Shown piece by piece: positions 54,654-63,758 of a DNA stretch of 64,000 bases. Below the pieces are notes generated by a model. The model saw only the letters and a program-made list of their open reading frames with translations. It searched no databases and was not told the DNA's origin. Position 1 is the stretch's first letter; each line of letters starts with the position of its first letter. The stretch is taken from positions 496,001 through 560,000 of the forward strand of contig NC_014166.1 of NCBI RefSeq assembly GCF_000092245.1, written 5' to 3'. Both the position numbers and the translations under genes were made by a program. Source of the stretch: Arcobacter nitrofigilis DSM 7299. Lineage in GTDB: Bacteria; Campylobacterota; Campylobacteria; Campylobacterales; Arcobacteraceae.

Positions 54654-55172
54654 TTATATTACCTTGGAAAGTTCTAATTCAAATTTTTGTATTTTATATC
54701 TAATTGAAAGTTCTAGTTTTTTTTCAAATAAAATACCACTAAGTGCTACAGCCATTCCTGCCATGGTTGGAATAGTAGCCATTGATACACCATTTGCCAT
54801 AGATTTCACATCACTACTTCCAGTAATTGCCATAACATCAAATACTTCAATCATTCCCGTAACAGTTCCTAATAGACCAATTAATGGACAAACCATAATC
54901 ATAGTTTTGATTAAATCAAGACCTGATTTTAGTTTAAAAGATGAGCTGTGAAGAAAATATCTTTTAATCTCATCTTTAAATCTATTTTGACTATGGATAT
55001 TTTTAAGTTCTTTTATAATTGCTTTTTTCTCTTTTTTATAGGTAAAACTAACATACATATATCGCTCAATTAATAGTGTCCATAAAATAATTGCAAGAAA
55101 AAAAACAAAATATAAAACTAAGCCTCCCTTATCAAAAAAAGAGAATAGATCATCTATATATAAATCAATCAT
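54654..55172 (-). CDS. exbB: ExbB/TolQ-type motor protein
   Basis: 172 residues, three helices; LIKTMIMVCPLIGLLGTVTGMIEVFDVMA and MANGVSMATIPTMAGMAVALSGILF are the ExbB/MotA helices that form the proton channel with ExbD. The short length matches the ExbB2 of TonB2 systems. It lies between the TtpC-like gene and exbD, almost end to end. Confidence 0.9.
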   Translation of the reverse strand: MIDLYIDDLFSFFDKGGLVLYFVFFLAIILWTLLIERYMYVSFTYKKEKKAIIKELKNIHSQNRFKDEIKRYFLHSSSFKLKSGLDLIKTMIMVCPLIGLLGTVTGMIEVFDVMAITGSSDVKSMANGVSMATIPTMAGMAVALSGILFEKKLELSIRYKIQKFELELSKVI

Positions 55173-55173
55173 A

Positions 55174-56487
55174 TTATTTCAATGTTTTTGCTAATAACCC
55201 AATACTTTGTTCTTCTAATATAGATACAAGTTCTTCTGATTTTGAAGAGATATACGTATATGCAAAAAGAAGTGGTATTGCTGTAACTAATCCTAAAACA
55301 GTAGTAATCAATGCAGTTGAAATACCACCTGCCATAAGTTTTGGATCACCTGTACCAAATAAAGTTATGGCTTGAAAAGTTGCAATCATTCCTGTAACTG
55401 TTCCCAATAATCCCAATAAAGGAGTAACAGCTGCTAGAAGTTTTACAAAACTTTGGCCTTTTTTTATTTGTGTTGTTTCTTTTAAAATTGCTTGACCGAT
55501 TTTAATTTCTAAGTCATTAATAGAATCATTTGAGTTTTCATAAAAAATATGTGCAATCTTCCCTAATGAATTATCTTGGTTAATCTTAGATATATTTTTC
55601 ATCTGTTTTTTGATTTTTATTGAACTAATATTTAATACGATTATTTTAAATAAAGCAAATAGTAAACCTAAGGCTCCTAATATCAAAATAATATATCCTA
55701 CAATTCCACCTTGCGTTAGCCTGTCCATTATTGTAGGATTATTTGCAATCATCTCAAAAAGTGTACCTCTTGTTGGATCAATAATGATATTTGAAATTTC
55801 ATTTGATGATTCAAAATCTTTTGCTAATTGAACTGCTGAATCACTTGGTTGAACAGTTAATTCCACTAATGATTTCATATCATTTGAATAAGTTAAATAT
55901 TTACCATTTGATGTGGCAGCAAATAAACCAACTCTAGTAACTTTCTCTTTTGTCTTTTCTCCTGAAGCTAAAATTACATCAGCATCATATTGTGCAATAT
56001 TTCCACTTTTGATAATTTCATCTAACATTGAATACCAAAAATCTTTTAACTCATGGATATTTGCAAGTTTTTTAGAATTTGATAGTTTTAAAAATTGTTC
56101 TTCTTTATTTGGATCTTCTGATGCTGTTAATGAACTTTGAAAGTTAATTAAAAAATCAGAAGAAGTTTGTCTTACACTTCCAAATATTTCACCCAAATTA
56201 GCTGCTTTTATTTTTAGCTCTTCTTCTTTTTTGGCTAAAACTTTTTCTTTCTCATCAATTAGTTTTTTTAATTTATCAGTTCGTAGTTCTTCTTTTTTAA
56301 GCTCTTCTTCTGTTTGCTTAAGTAGCTTTTTTTGTTTTTCTTTATTATCAATAAATGTTTTTAATCTTTTTTGTTCTGCTTGTATTTCTTTTTTTGAATC
56401 ATTTTGAACACTTTGTAAAAGTGAATGTAAATCAATTGAAAATGATAAAGTGCTAAAAAGAGCTACTGTAAGTAAATATCGTATCAT
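55174..56487 (-). CDS. TtpC-like MotA/TolQ/ExbB protein with coiled-coil periplasmic part
   Basis: 437 residues: signal peptide (to about 17), a long coiled coil (about 20-95, KKEIQAEQKRLKTFIDNKEKQ), a periplasmic domain to about 260, then ExbB-like helices with LAAVTPLLGLLGTVTGMIATFQ and ISTALITTVLGLVTAIPLLFAYTY. This is the layout of TtpC, the extra component needed by TonB2 systems in Vibrio. It is in operon with DUF3450 and exbB. Confidence 0.8.
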   Translation of the reverse strand: MIRYLLTVALFSTLSFSIDLHSLLQSVQNDSKKEIQAEQKRLKTFIDNKEKQKKLLKQTEEELKKEELRTDKLKKLIDEKEKVLAKKEEELKIKAANLGEIFGSVRQTSSDFLINFQSSLTASEDPNKEEQFLKLSNSKKLANIHELKDFWYSMLDEIIKSGNIAQYDADVILASGEKTKEKVTRVGLFAATSNGKYLTYSNDMKSLVELTVQPSDSAVQLAKDFESSNEISNIIIDPTRGTLFEMIANNPTIMDRLTQGGIVGYIILILGALGLLFALFKIIVLNISSIKIKKQMKNISKINQDNSLGKIAHIFYENSNDSINDLEIKIGQAILKETTQIKKGQSFVKLLAAVTPLLGLLGTVTGMIATFQAITLFGTGDPKLMAGGISTALITTVLGLVTAIPLLFAYTYISSKSEELVSILEEQSIGLLAKTLK

Positions 56488-57233
56488 TTTGCTTCCTTTT
56501 TAGCTAAAAAGGGTAAGTTTAGCAAAGTTACATTCCCTTGTTTTTTTGCTATTTTAATAGCTTTTCTTATATTTGATTTTGAAGTATTATCTGTAATTTC
56601 TTGCCATTTTTTAGTCTCTTTATTGTAGTAACCATAATTTTTCAAATCCAAACTTTGATAATATAAAGCTACTCTTCCAAGTCGTAAAATGTTGTAACTT
56701 GTATTGCCTATTTTTTCTTGATATGCTTCTATTGTTTTAGCATAGTCATATTCTATTTTAAACGCTTCAAGGATAATTCTAAATTTTTCATTTGTTTTTA
56801 TATCTGCTTTTGAAAGACTATCTTCAAGTCTTTTTACCCTTTCTTCTCTTTCTTGTAGTAAAAATGGTGTATCAGACTCTATTAATATTTTTAATGAACT
56901 AATCATCTCTAACATAAGAGGGTAGATATTCTTTTTTGTTTGTTCAATATCAATTAATTGTTGATTTATGCTATTAAGTTCTTCTTTTTGAGAGAGAATG
57001 ATTTTTTCTAGTTGCTCATTATATTTTTGAGTATTTCTTAACTGAGCATTTTTTTGTTTATACTGGTCAAAAAGTGTTTCTCGTATATCTTCACTTTTAT
57101 CAATTTTTTTCTGATATGACTTTAGTGTATCATTACTTTTTTGTATTACATTAAGGGATTTGTCCAAATCTGAAGCAAAAAGTCCTGTTGATATAAAAGC
57201 AAAAAGTATAAGACAATTAAATGTTTTAAACAT
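56484..57233 (-). CDS. DUF3450-family periplasmic coiled-coil protein
   Basis: 249 residues: signal peptide (to about 20), coiled coil (LRNTQKYNEQLEKIILSQKEELNSINQQLIDIEQ), then a compact domain with EEREERVKRLEDSLSKADIKTNEKFRIILEAFKIEYDYAKTIEAY and the typical NILRLGRVALYYQSLD. DUF3450 proteins lead TonB2-like operons. First gene of this unit; the promoter with the shared operator module is at 57258-57316. It overlaps the TtpC-like gene by 4 bp. Confidence 0.83.
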   Translation of the reverse strand: MFKTFNCLILFAFISTGLFASDLDKSLNVIQKSNDTLKSYQKKIDKSEDIRETLFDQYKQKNAQLRNTQKYNEQLEKIILSQKEELNSINQQLIDIEQTKKNIYPLMLEMISSLKILIESDTPFLLQEREERVKRLEDSLSKADIKTNEKFRIILEAFKIEYDYAKTIEAYQEKIGNTSYNILRLGRVALYYQSLDLKNYGYYNKETKKWQEITDNTSKSNIRKAIKIAKKQGNVTLLNLPFLAKKEAK

Positions 57234-57257
57234 TTTTTTCCTTTTTTATTTAAATAA

Positions 57258-57316
57258 TGAGAATAGTAATCAAAATTAATTTAAATTTAGATTAATTTTA
57301 TTTCAAACATGACAAG
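57258..57316 (-). promoter_or_regulatory. Two-operator promoter module, copy A (TonB2-like operon)
   Basis: A Fur-like box TGAGAATAGTAATCA (57258-57272) lies beside an inverted repeat AAAATTAAT/ATTAATTTT (57272-57280 with 57291-57299) and an AACATGACAAG element (57306-57316, TTGTCA on the minus strand). The same three elements with identical overall spacing precede the FhuA-like receptor (61529-61587). Confidence 0.65.
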
Positions 57317-57318
57317 TA

Positions 57319-58884
57319 TTATTTGCCATGCTCATTTTTGGGAGTTTCAATAAAATATTTAATGGGAAGTTTATATGAAAAATATATTAATAATAATCCC
57401 AAACAAAATAAAACTAAATCAGTAAAAAATATTTCATTTAAGCCTAATTTGTAAGATTTATAGATGTTAAATCCACTTGTAAGATTATGTGAAATACTTG
57501 CAATTATAAATAATATCCCACTAAAAAATAGAGCATATTTACTTGCTTTATATAAAGAAGACACAATTTTTATATAAATAAATATTAATATAAAGGAGAT
57601 ATAAAATAGTACTTCTTGAGTATTATAAAGGTTATTTAAAAGATTAAAATGCATATATTGTTTTGGAATCATCCAAGTTGTTGCAAATAATAAACTACAA
57701 CTTAAAAGTGAACCTAAAACAACTGTATAACTCAAAGGTTCAAGAACTTTATATGTAAATTTATCTTTTTTTGCTCTATGCATCCACAATAATAGTGAAG
57801 CTGTAATCCCAAATAAAATAATAAAACATATAAGTGCAAAGAGAATTCTTGGAATATCACTAAATGTTCTTACAAAGTGTAAATAAAATACAGAATCTAA
57901 AGTTTTTTCAACAAATGTTCCATCACTAGCACTTTTTTTAGAGATAATTTCACCATTTGTACCATTTAAAACTACATAGCTTTCATTGTATACAGAACTT
58001 ATAAAAAATGTTTTAGGTTCATATCCTATAAATTTAACCCTAGCTTTTACATCATCTAGATTGTATATTTGTATAGAATAAAAAGAGATATCAGAAAAAG
58101 ACTCTTTGGCTTTTTTGTATAGAGTATTAATATCTAATGTTTTTACTTTTTGTGAAGGTGGATAGAGTTTTAAATCTCTATCTAATAATATATTTTTATC
58201 CACAGTTAATAGATTTGATGTTTTTGAATGTGTTAAATAATTAGTCATAACAGGAGTACTATATATTCCTAGATTAAATAGAGCTCCTGTTAATCCAAAC
58301 ATAAAAACTAAAGGCAAGGTATACAATAATAAAAGTCTATGGTACTTGGCAAAAAAACCTTTTACACTTTTAGTCTTTTTATTCTTGTAATTATTTTTTA
58401 TGATTAATACTATTCCACTAAGAGATAAAAATACAACAGCAACAGCAGCAAAACCGAAAATCATTTGGGCAATTAAAGATTTGAAAATACGACCATAATG
58501 TATCATTTCAAAAAACTTTGAAATAGTAAAACTTTTAGGTTTGATTTTTTTACAGGTATTTGGATTTAGATAAAAATTTGGTCTATTACTTAGTTGAATC
58601 AAGTTAGTTGATTTAAACTCTTTTGCTGGTAATAGAAGTTTTATAAAGTCATTTCTCATAACTTTACCATCTTCACCTATATATTTTCTTTTTTTTATCT
58701 CTTTTAAGCATTTTTCAAAATTTATATTTTGGATTTCTATATTAGAAATATGTTTTTGGCTATCTTCCCAAAAACTAACATAAGGTCTAAATATAGTTAA
58801 AATACCAAAAAATATTGAAATAAAGAAAAATAGTAAAACGTTTATACCTATTAGTTTGTGTATATTAAATAATCTTTTATTCAT
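57319..58884 (-). CDS. PepSY-domain membrane protein, FoxB/PiuB-like (cassette 2)
   Basis: A 521-residue paralog of 40948 with the same helix and loop order: LIGINVLLFFFISIFFGILTIFRPYVSFWEDSQKHI at the start, periplasmic PepSY-like parts, HFVRTFSDIPRILFALICFIILFGI and HLLISFLLW-type late helices. Probably a periplasmic ferric-siderophore reductase serving the FhuA-like receptor, by analogy with FoxB. It is the last gene of the receptor cassette; 1 base follows the 97-residue gene. Confidence 0.76.
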   Translation of the reverse strand: MNKRLFNIHKLIGINVLLFFFISIFFGILTIFRPYVSFWEDSQKHISNIEIQNINFEKCLKEIKKRKYIGEDGKVMRNDFIKLLLPAKEFKSTNLIQLSNRPNFYLNPNTCKKIKPKSFTISKFFEMIHYGRIFKSLIAQMIFGFAAVAVVFLSLSGIVLIIKNNYKNKKTKSVKGFFAKYHRLLLLYTLPLVFMFGLTGALFNLGIYSTPVMTNYLTHSKTSNLLTVDKNILLDRDLKLYPPSQKVKTLDINTLYKKAKESFSDISFYSIQIYNLDDVKARVKFIGYEPKTFFISSVYNESYVVLNGTNGEIISKKSASDGTFVEKTLDSVFYLHFVRTFSDIPRILFALICFIILFGITASLLLWMHRAKKDKFTYKVLEPLSYTVVLGSLLSCSLLFATTWMIPKQYMHFNLLNNLYNTQEVLFYISFILIFIYIKIVSSLYKASKYALFFSGILFIIASISHNLTSGFNIYKSYKLGLNEIFFTDLVLFCLGLLLIYFSYKLPIKYFIETPKNEHGK

Positions 58885-58885
58885 T

Positions 58886-59179
58886 TTAATCCAATCCGTA
58901 AATAATGAAAAATAGCAATATAAAAGGAATAATGACTTTTAATAGTGCTTCAATTTTAGTTTTTGATAAAACAACCCATAGTCCAATAGAAGACCAAAGT
59001 ATTGGCAAGAGTATAATTGCAAGTACAATATTTTCAAATATTGAAAAGTTTAATAATTGTGCAAATTTTATTAATAATAAGTAAGCAACTACAAGGGAAC
59101 CAAATATAGAACTAAGTAGTCTTATTGCTCCTAATGAAGCATTTGTATCTTTTTTAAATAAGTTTTTAATTATAGTCAT
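58886..59179 (-). CDS. Small membrane protein of siderophore cassette 2
   Basis: 97 residues, three hydrophobic segments, paralog of 42532 in size, position and sequence (RLLSSIFGSLVVAYLL). Its repeated presence between receptor and PepSY genes argues for a real role in the reductase system. Function unknown. Confidence 0.7.
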   Translation of the reverse strand: MTIIKNLFKKDTNASLGAIRLLSSIFGSLVVAYLLLIKFAQLLNFSIFENIVLAIILLPILWSSIGLWVVLSKTKIEALLKVIIPFILLFFIIYGLD

Positions 59180-59216
59180 AATAGTCTCTTTTTAATAGAA
59201 GAATTAAATTCTTCCA

Positions 59217-61496
59217 TTAAAATTTATATTTTGTAGTGAACATAAATGATCTACTAGCTGTCTGGGCACTTTGTATTGAATTGTTATTTAATCTAGCTTC
59301 TTTATCAAATAAATTATAGATATTTAAAGAGATATCCCAATTATTGTATTTTGTTCCAATTAAAGCATCAACAATTGTGTACTCATCCACATCGTAAAGT
59401 TTTTGAGGTCTACTTGGTAAATCAAATTGATCAACACTTAAAGCTTTTGATTTTCCTATATATTTAACACCTGCACCTATTTTAAAATCACCTATAGGAG
59501 TTTTTGGAAAAGTATAATCTGTCCATAATCTTACAGAAAAGTCAGGAATATCAGCTAAATCTCTTCCCTCATAAGCATGATTTGCCATATTTACTTCTTT
59601 TCCAGTCATTTTTGAAAATGAAAAAACAGTATTTAGATTTTCTGTAGGACTTGCAATAATATTAAACTCTAAACCTTTTACTTCTGCATCACCTTGTTGG
59701 ATACTATATCCTGTATGTTTAGGATCACTTTGCACTATATCTTTTTCTTTTAAACTAAATACTGCTACTGTAAATAAAGCATCTAAATTATTTGGTTTAT
59801 ATTTAATACCAGCTTCAACTTGCTTACCAATAGATGGGTCAAATGTATTTCCATCAAATCCTGATCCAATATTACTTTGAAAAGAAGTAGAATAAGAAAT
59901 ATAAGGAGTAATACCATTATCAAATAGATAACTCAAGCCAAATCTTCCAGAGAGATTATTATCCTTTTGTGAATTTTTTGTATTTTTAAGATGATCTGTT
60001 TTTTTCTGCTTTAATTTGTCATATCTCAGTGAAGAAGAAATAATAAAATTATTGTATGTTTTAATTTGACTTTGTGCATATAAACCTGTTTGGAAAGACT
60101 TTTGATTAAAATCCTCGGTATATGCATTTGAAGCACTTGGAATACTTGTTGGTTGCCTTGTGGTTAAATCATAAGTATATTGAGTAGGCTTAGTTGTTGT
60201 TCTATCATAGTCTGAGTATTGAAAGTCTATTCCTATCAATGAAGTATATTCTGCATTTTCAGTTTTTGCTGTATATTGTAAATTATTGTCTGTTGCAAAA
60301 GTCTTTAATTTAGAGTTAATTTCAGAATATTCTAAAGGAAATTGCGTTAAATCTGGAGATGAACTTTGTAATAAGGGAAATAATCCAGTAGCTGAAGGTG
60401 TTGAATAATTATATTTCCCATCCATTTTCATAACTCTAATATTTGAACGAAATTTCAAGTCATCATTAATATTGTTTTTATAAACAGTTGAAATAGATTT
60501 ATGATTTTTTTCAAAAATTTCTTTATCTTTTAGACCAATAAGTAAGTCATCAGGTAGATTTAAAGCATTTACTGTGGCTGCTGAATTTCTTATATTGTCA
60601 TCATAGGCTGGTGTAAGGCTCATACTAAGACTATTAAGATATGCTCTTATAGTTGCAGCCTTATCTGCAATACTATTGTGATAGTTCAAGATACTTTTAG
60701 CTCCACTAAAACTCATTCCCAAACCTTTGATTTGGTCTTTTGCCACAGAAGCAATAACATCTATTGAACTATCATCATCAATATAATATGTCAATGAAGG
60801 ATTAAAAAAGTATGATTTATTTGTTGAATCTTGTAACTCATTATCCCCTTCTTTATATTTTCCTGTCAATCTAAATAGGGTTTTTTCATTGATAACATCA
60901 CTTATATCTGCAAAAACAGATTTATTATTGTTTGAAGCATATGAGATACCTATTTCTTTTAAAGGCTCTATTATAGGAGTTTTACTTTGCATATTAATAA
61001 GACCACCAGGAGCACTTGCTCCATAAAGAACAGATGCTGGACCTTTTAATACTTCAACTCTCTCTAATGCATAAGGATCAATGTTAGGTATTAAATGACC
61101 AGCATAAAGTAGTTTCATACCATCTAAAAATGTTGATTTATATAAATAACCAATACCTCTTAGTTTCCCATAATTTGTTCTATGATCACCATTTTCACCA
61201 TATGGTTGAGTAACGGCTGATACATAAGAAGTAACATTTTGAATACTTTGCGCACCAATGGTATTCATCATATCATTGGTAATGACAGATACCGATTGTG
61301 GAATTTCTGTAATATCAATGTCCATTTTAGAACCTGTTGAACTTTTAGTTGCAACAATACCTTTTAATTGTCCATAAGCACTTTCTTGATATCCAATAAC
61401 ATCTTGTGTAATATCTGAAGATGTATCTTCTGCCTGTAAAAAAGAGCTAGTACAAACACTAATTAAGCTTGCACATAATATATTACTTAACTTCAT
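59217..61496 (-). CDS. TonB-dependent receptor, FhuA-like
   Basis: A 759-residue outer-membrane receptor. After a signal peptide (to about 22), the plug shows IPQSVSVITNDMM, YGKLRGIGYLYKSTFLDGMKLLYAGHLIPNIDPYALERVEVLKGPASVLYGASAPGGLINMQSKTP, strongly like FhuA of hydroxamate (ferrichrome) uptake. The barrel ends TKYKF. It heads the receptor/small membrane protein/PepSY cassette and has the two-operator promoter module at 61529-61587. Ferrichrome as ligand is an inference. Confidence 0.87.
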   Translation of the reverse strand: MKLSNILCASLISVCTSSFLQAEDTSSDITQDVIGYQESAYGQLKGIVATKSSTGSKMDIDITEIPQSVSVITNDMMNTIGAQSIQNVTSYVSAVTQPYGENGDHRTNYGKLRGIGYLYKSTFLDGMKLLYAGHLIPNIDPYALERVEVLKGPASVLYGASAPGGLINMQSKTPIIEPLKEIGISYASNNNKSVFADISDVINEKTLFRLTGKYKEGDNELQDSTNKSYFFNPSLTYYIDDDSSIDVIASVAKDQIKGLGMSFSGAKSILNYHNSIADKAATIRAYLNSLSMSLTPAYDDNIRNSAATVNALNLPDDLLIGLKDKEIFEKNHKSISTVYKNNINDDLKFRSNIRVMKMDGKYNYSTPSATGLFPLLQSSSPDLTQFPLEYSEINSKLKTFATDNNLQYTAKTENAEYTSLIGIDFQYSDYDRTTTKPTQYTYDLTTRQPTSIPSASNAYTEDFNQKSFQTGLYAQSQIKTYNNFIISSSLRYDKLKQKKTDHLKNTKNSQKDNNLSGRFGLSYLFDNGITPYISYSTSFQSNIGSGFDGNTFDPSIGKQVEAGIKYKPNNLDALFTVAVFSLKEKDIVQSDPKHTGYSIQQGDAEVKGLEFNIIASPTENLNTVFSFSKMTGKEVNMANHAYEGRDLADIPDFSVRLWTDYTFPKTPIGDFKIGAGVKYIGKSKALSVDQFDLPSRPQKLYDVDEYTIVDALIGTKYNNWDISLNIYNLFDKEARLNNNSIQSAQTASRSFMFTTKYKF

Positions 61497-61528
61497 CTTT
61501 CACCTTTTAATTATCTAATTTATGATTT

Positions 61529-61587
61529 TGAGAATAATAATCAAAATTTAGTTAATCTAAACTAAATTTATTAGTCAACATGACAAG
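61529..61587 (-). promoter_or_regulatory. Two-operator promoter module, copy B (FhuA-like receptor)
   Basis: Fur-like TGAGAATAATAATCA (61529-61543), perfect inverted repeat AAATTTAGTT/AACTAAATTT (61544-61553 with 61560-61569) and AACATGACAAG (61577-61587). Element order and the 48-bp offset from Fur box to AACATGACAAG equal those at 57258-57316. Confidence 0.65.
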
Positions 61588-61636
61588 CAAGGTAATAATT
61601 AGAATTAACATTTTATTAGTTTAATTTGGTATTGGA

Positions 61637-61642
61637 TATAAT
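61637..61642 (+). promoter_or_regulatory. -10 box of serS
   Basis: TATAAT 32 bp before the serS ATG in GGTATTGGATATAATTTC; no clear -35. Confidence 0.5.
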
Positions 61643-61674
61643 TTCGAAAATTAGAAAATTAAAAGTAGAGACAA

Positions 61675-62919
61675 ATGATTGATATTAAACTATTACAAAA
61701 AGATTTTGATGAAGTTGCAACAGCTTTAAATAGAAAAGGTGTTAGCCAAGATATTTTAGATAATTTAAAAGCCCTTTCAGTTGATGCAAAAGCTAAAAGA
61801 CAAGAGATGGAAAATGTAACTGCTGAACAAAATTCTTTATCAAAAGAGTTTGGTAGATATAAAAAAGAGGGGCTAGATATTGCACCTTTACAAGAAAATA
61901 TTAATAAACTTAAAAATCAAAAACAAGAGCTAGAAGAGCAAGTTAGAGTTTTAGAAGAAGAACTTTCATCTATAATTCTAGGTGTTCCAAATATGCCAGA
62001 TAGTGATGTTCCAGATGGTGCAGATGAGAATGAAAATGTAGTATTAGAAACTATTGGAGAAAAACCAAACTTTTCTTTTGAACCAAAAGAGCATTGGGAT
62101 TTGGGTGAAAGTAATGGAACACTAGATTTTATAAGAGGTGTAAAACTTGCAAAATCAAGATTTACAGCTATGAGAGGGCAAGCTGCAAAATTAGAGAGAG
62201 CACTTATTAACTATATGCTTAAGTTTAACGCAGAACGAGGTTTTGAAGAGTGGTATGTTCCTTTTATGGCAAATACAAATGCTCTTCAAGGAACTGGGCA
62301 ATTACCAAAATTTGGTGAAGATTTATTTAAAATTGAGGGTGAAGATTTGTATTTGATTCCAACTGCTGAGGTTGCTTTAACAAATCTTTATAATGATGAA
62401 ATTATACCAGTAGAAGAGTTACCTTATCTTATGACTTCTTATACTCCTTGTTTTAGAAAAGAGGCTGGAAGTGCAGGAAGAGATACTAGAGGACTGATTC
62501 GTCAGCATCAGTTTGATAAAGTTGAAATGGTAGCTATTACAACACAAGAACAAAGTGAAGAGGTATTTGAAAAAATGGTTGCTTGTGCAAGTGATTTATT
62601 AACTTCACTTGGACTTGCTCATCAGAAAGTTATGCTTTGTACTGGGGATTTAGGATTTAGTGCTACAAGAACTATTGACTTAGAAGTTTGGTTACCAGGT
62701 CAAGGTAAATATAGAGAAATCTCTTCTATTTCAAATACAAGAGATTTCCAAGCAAGACGAGCAAAAATAAGATATAAAGATGGTAAGAAAAATATTTTGG
62801 CTCACACATTAAATGGTTCTTCTTTAGCAGTCGGGCGAACACTTGTGGCTATTATGGAAAACTATCAACAAGAAGATGGAACTATTACTATTCCAGAAGT
62901 TTTAAAAAAATATATGTAA
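61675..62919 (+). CDS. serS: Seryl-tRNA synthetase
   Basis: Class II synthetase, 414 residues. N-terminal coiled-coil arm (about 30-100) binds the tRNA variable arm. Motif 2 is [25 protein letters not shown] and motif 3 [19 protein letters not shown]. It has no truncation and ends in a terminator stem convergent with the regulator gene. Confidence 0.97.
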   Translation: MIDIKLLQKDFDEVATALNRKGVSQDILDNLKALSVDAKAKRQEMENVTAEQNSLSKEFGRYKKEGLDIAPLQENINKLKNQKQELEEQVRVLEEELSSIILGVPNMPDSDVPDGADENENVVLETIGEKPNFSFEPKEHWDLGESNGTLDFIRGVKLAKSRFTAMRGQAAKLERALINYMLKFNAERGFEEWYVPFMANTNALQGTGQLPKFGEDLFKIEGEDLYLIPTAEVALTNLYNDEIIPVEELPYLMTSYTPCFRKEAGSAGRDTRGLIRQHQFDKVEMVAITTQEQSEEVFEKMVACASDLLTSLGLAHQKVMLCTGDLGFSATRTIDLEVWLPGQGKYREISSISNTRDFQARRAKIRYKDGKKNILAHTLNGSSLAVGRTLVAIMENYQQEDGTITIPEVLKKYM

Positions 62920-62946
62920 AAAGTAGAAATCTATTTTCTACTTTTT
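62918..62946. terminator. Bidirectional terminator between serS and the cupin regulator
   Basis: AAAAAGTAGAAA (62918-62929) pairs with TTTCTACTTTTT (62935-62946), 5-nt loop. The A and T runs in the stem serve both directions. Confidence 0.8.
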
Positions 62947-63538
62947 AAAAAGAAACTGGAGTAATTACAGATAAATAAGAGGCTTTTTTTGAACTTCTGT
63001 TTTCTATTTTATGTGGAATTTCAGGATTGAATCTTATACAATCACCCTGAGATAAGGCAAACTCTTTTTCATTTAAAGTAACAACAATCTCACCTTCTAT
63101 TACATAATCACACTCTTCACCACCTTTAGTGTGGGGAATCAACTCTTCAGTTATTCTATTTGGTTCCATATTTACTTGCAAGAATTCAATCTCACCTTGT
63201 AAATCAGGAACAAGCAATTCACAAGTATATTGAGGATCAGGGAAAGATATTTTTTTTCTTTGTTCTTTTCTTACAACATAAGAGTTTTCATTATCTAGAT
63301 TTTTTGGGCTTGTTGCCAAATCACTATCTTCACTGTTTGTAAATAAATGAGCAATAGTTACACCAAGAACCTTTGCAACTTTTCTTAAAGTTTCAACTGA
63401 ACCTTGTGTTGATCCACTTTCTAAAAGTGAAAGCATTCCATATGAGATACCAGCATCTTTGGCTAGCTCTTTTGCATTCATCTTTTTTTCTTTTCTAAGA
63501 AATTTTATTTTTTTACCAACATTAAATTCTTCAGTCAA
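62945..63538 (-). CDS. XRE-family regulator with cupin domain
   Basis: 197 residues: N-terminal lambda-repressor-type HTH (about 7-62, KIKFLRKEKKMNAKELAKDAGISYGMLSLLESGSTQGSVETLRKVAKVLGV) and a C-terminal cupin (about 120-195, HTKGGEECDYVIEGEIVVTLNEKEFALSQGDCIRFNPEIPHKIENRS). Proteins of this type regulate amine, sugar or amino-acid metabolism after ligand binding to the cupin. Start TTG with AAAGGG upstream. Target unknown; the divergent FAD oxidoreductase is a candidate. Confidence 0.87.
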   Translation of the reverse strand: MTEEFNVGKKIKFLRKEKKMNAKELAKDAGISYGMLSLLESGSTQGSVETLRKVAKVLGVTIAHLFTNSEDSDLATSPKNLDNENSYVVRKEQRKKISFPDPQYTCELLVPDLQGEIEFLQVNMEPNRITEELIPHTKGGEECDYVIEGEIVVTLNEKEFALSQGDCIRFNPEIPHKIENRSSKKASYLSVITPVSF

Positions 63539-63688
63539 AATTTACCCTTTAAGTAATAATTTTTATTCTAACATAAACTCTCTTAACCAAATAAAGTTAA
63601 ATTGTTTAATCAAATTAAATAATTTAATTAAAATTTGTATAAATTTTATACAAAAACTTGAGTAATATTAGAAAATATATGATAATAT

Positions 63689-63740
63689 TTAATTATATTA
63701 AAATATAAGTGCTTAAAGGTATTTATTTTAATATAATTAA
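63689..63740. repeat. 17-bp perfect inverted repeat upstream of the FAD gene
   Basis: TTAATTATATTAAAATA (63689-63705) and its exact inverse (63724-63740) flank an 18-nt spacer. ATATAAGTG with similar following bases also recurs at 63703 and 63742. Probably an operator or hairpin for the divergent genes; the regulator is unknown. Confidence 0.55.
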
Positions 63741-63758
63741 CATATAAGTGGATAAAAG

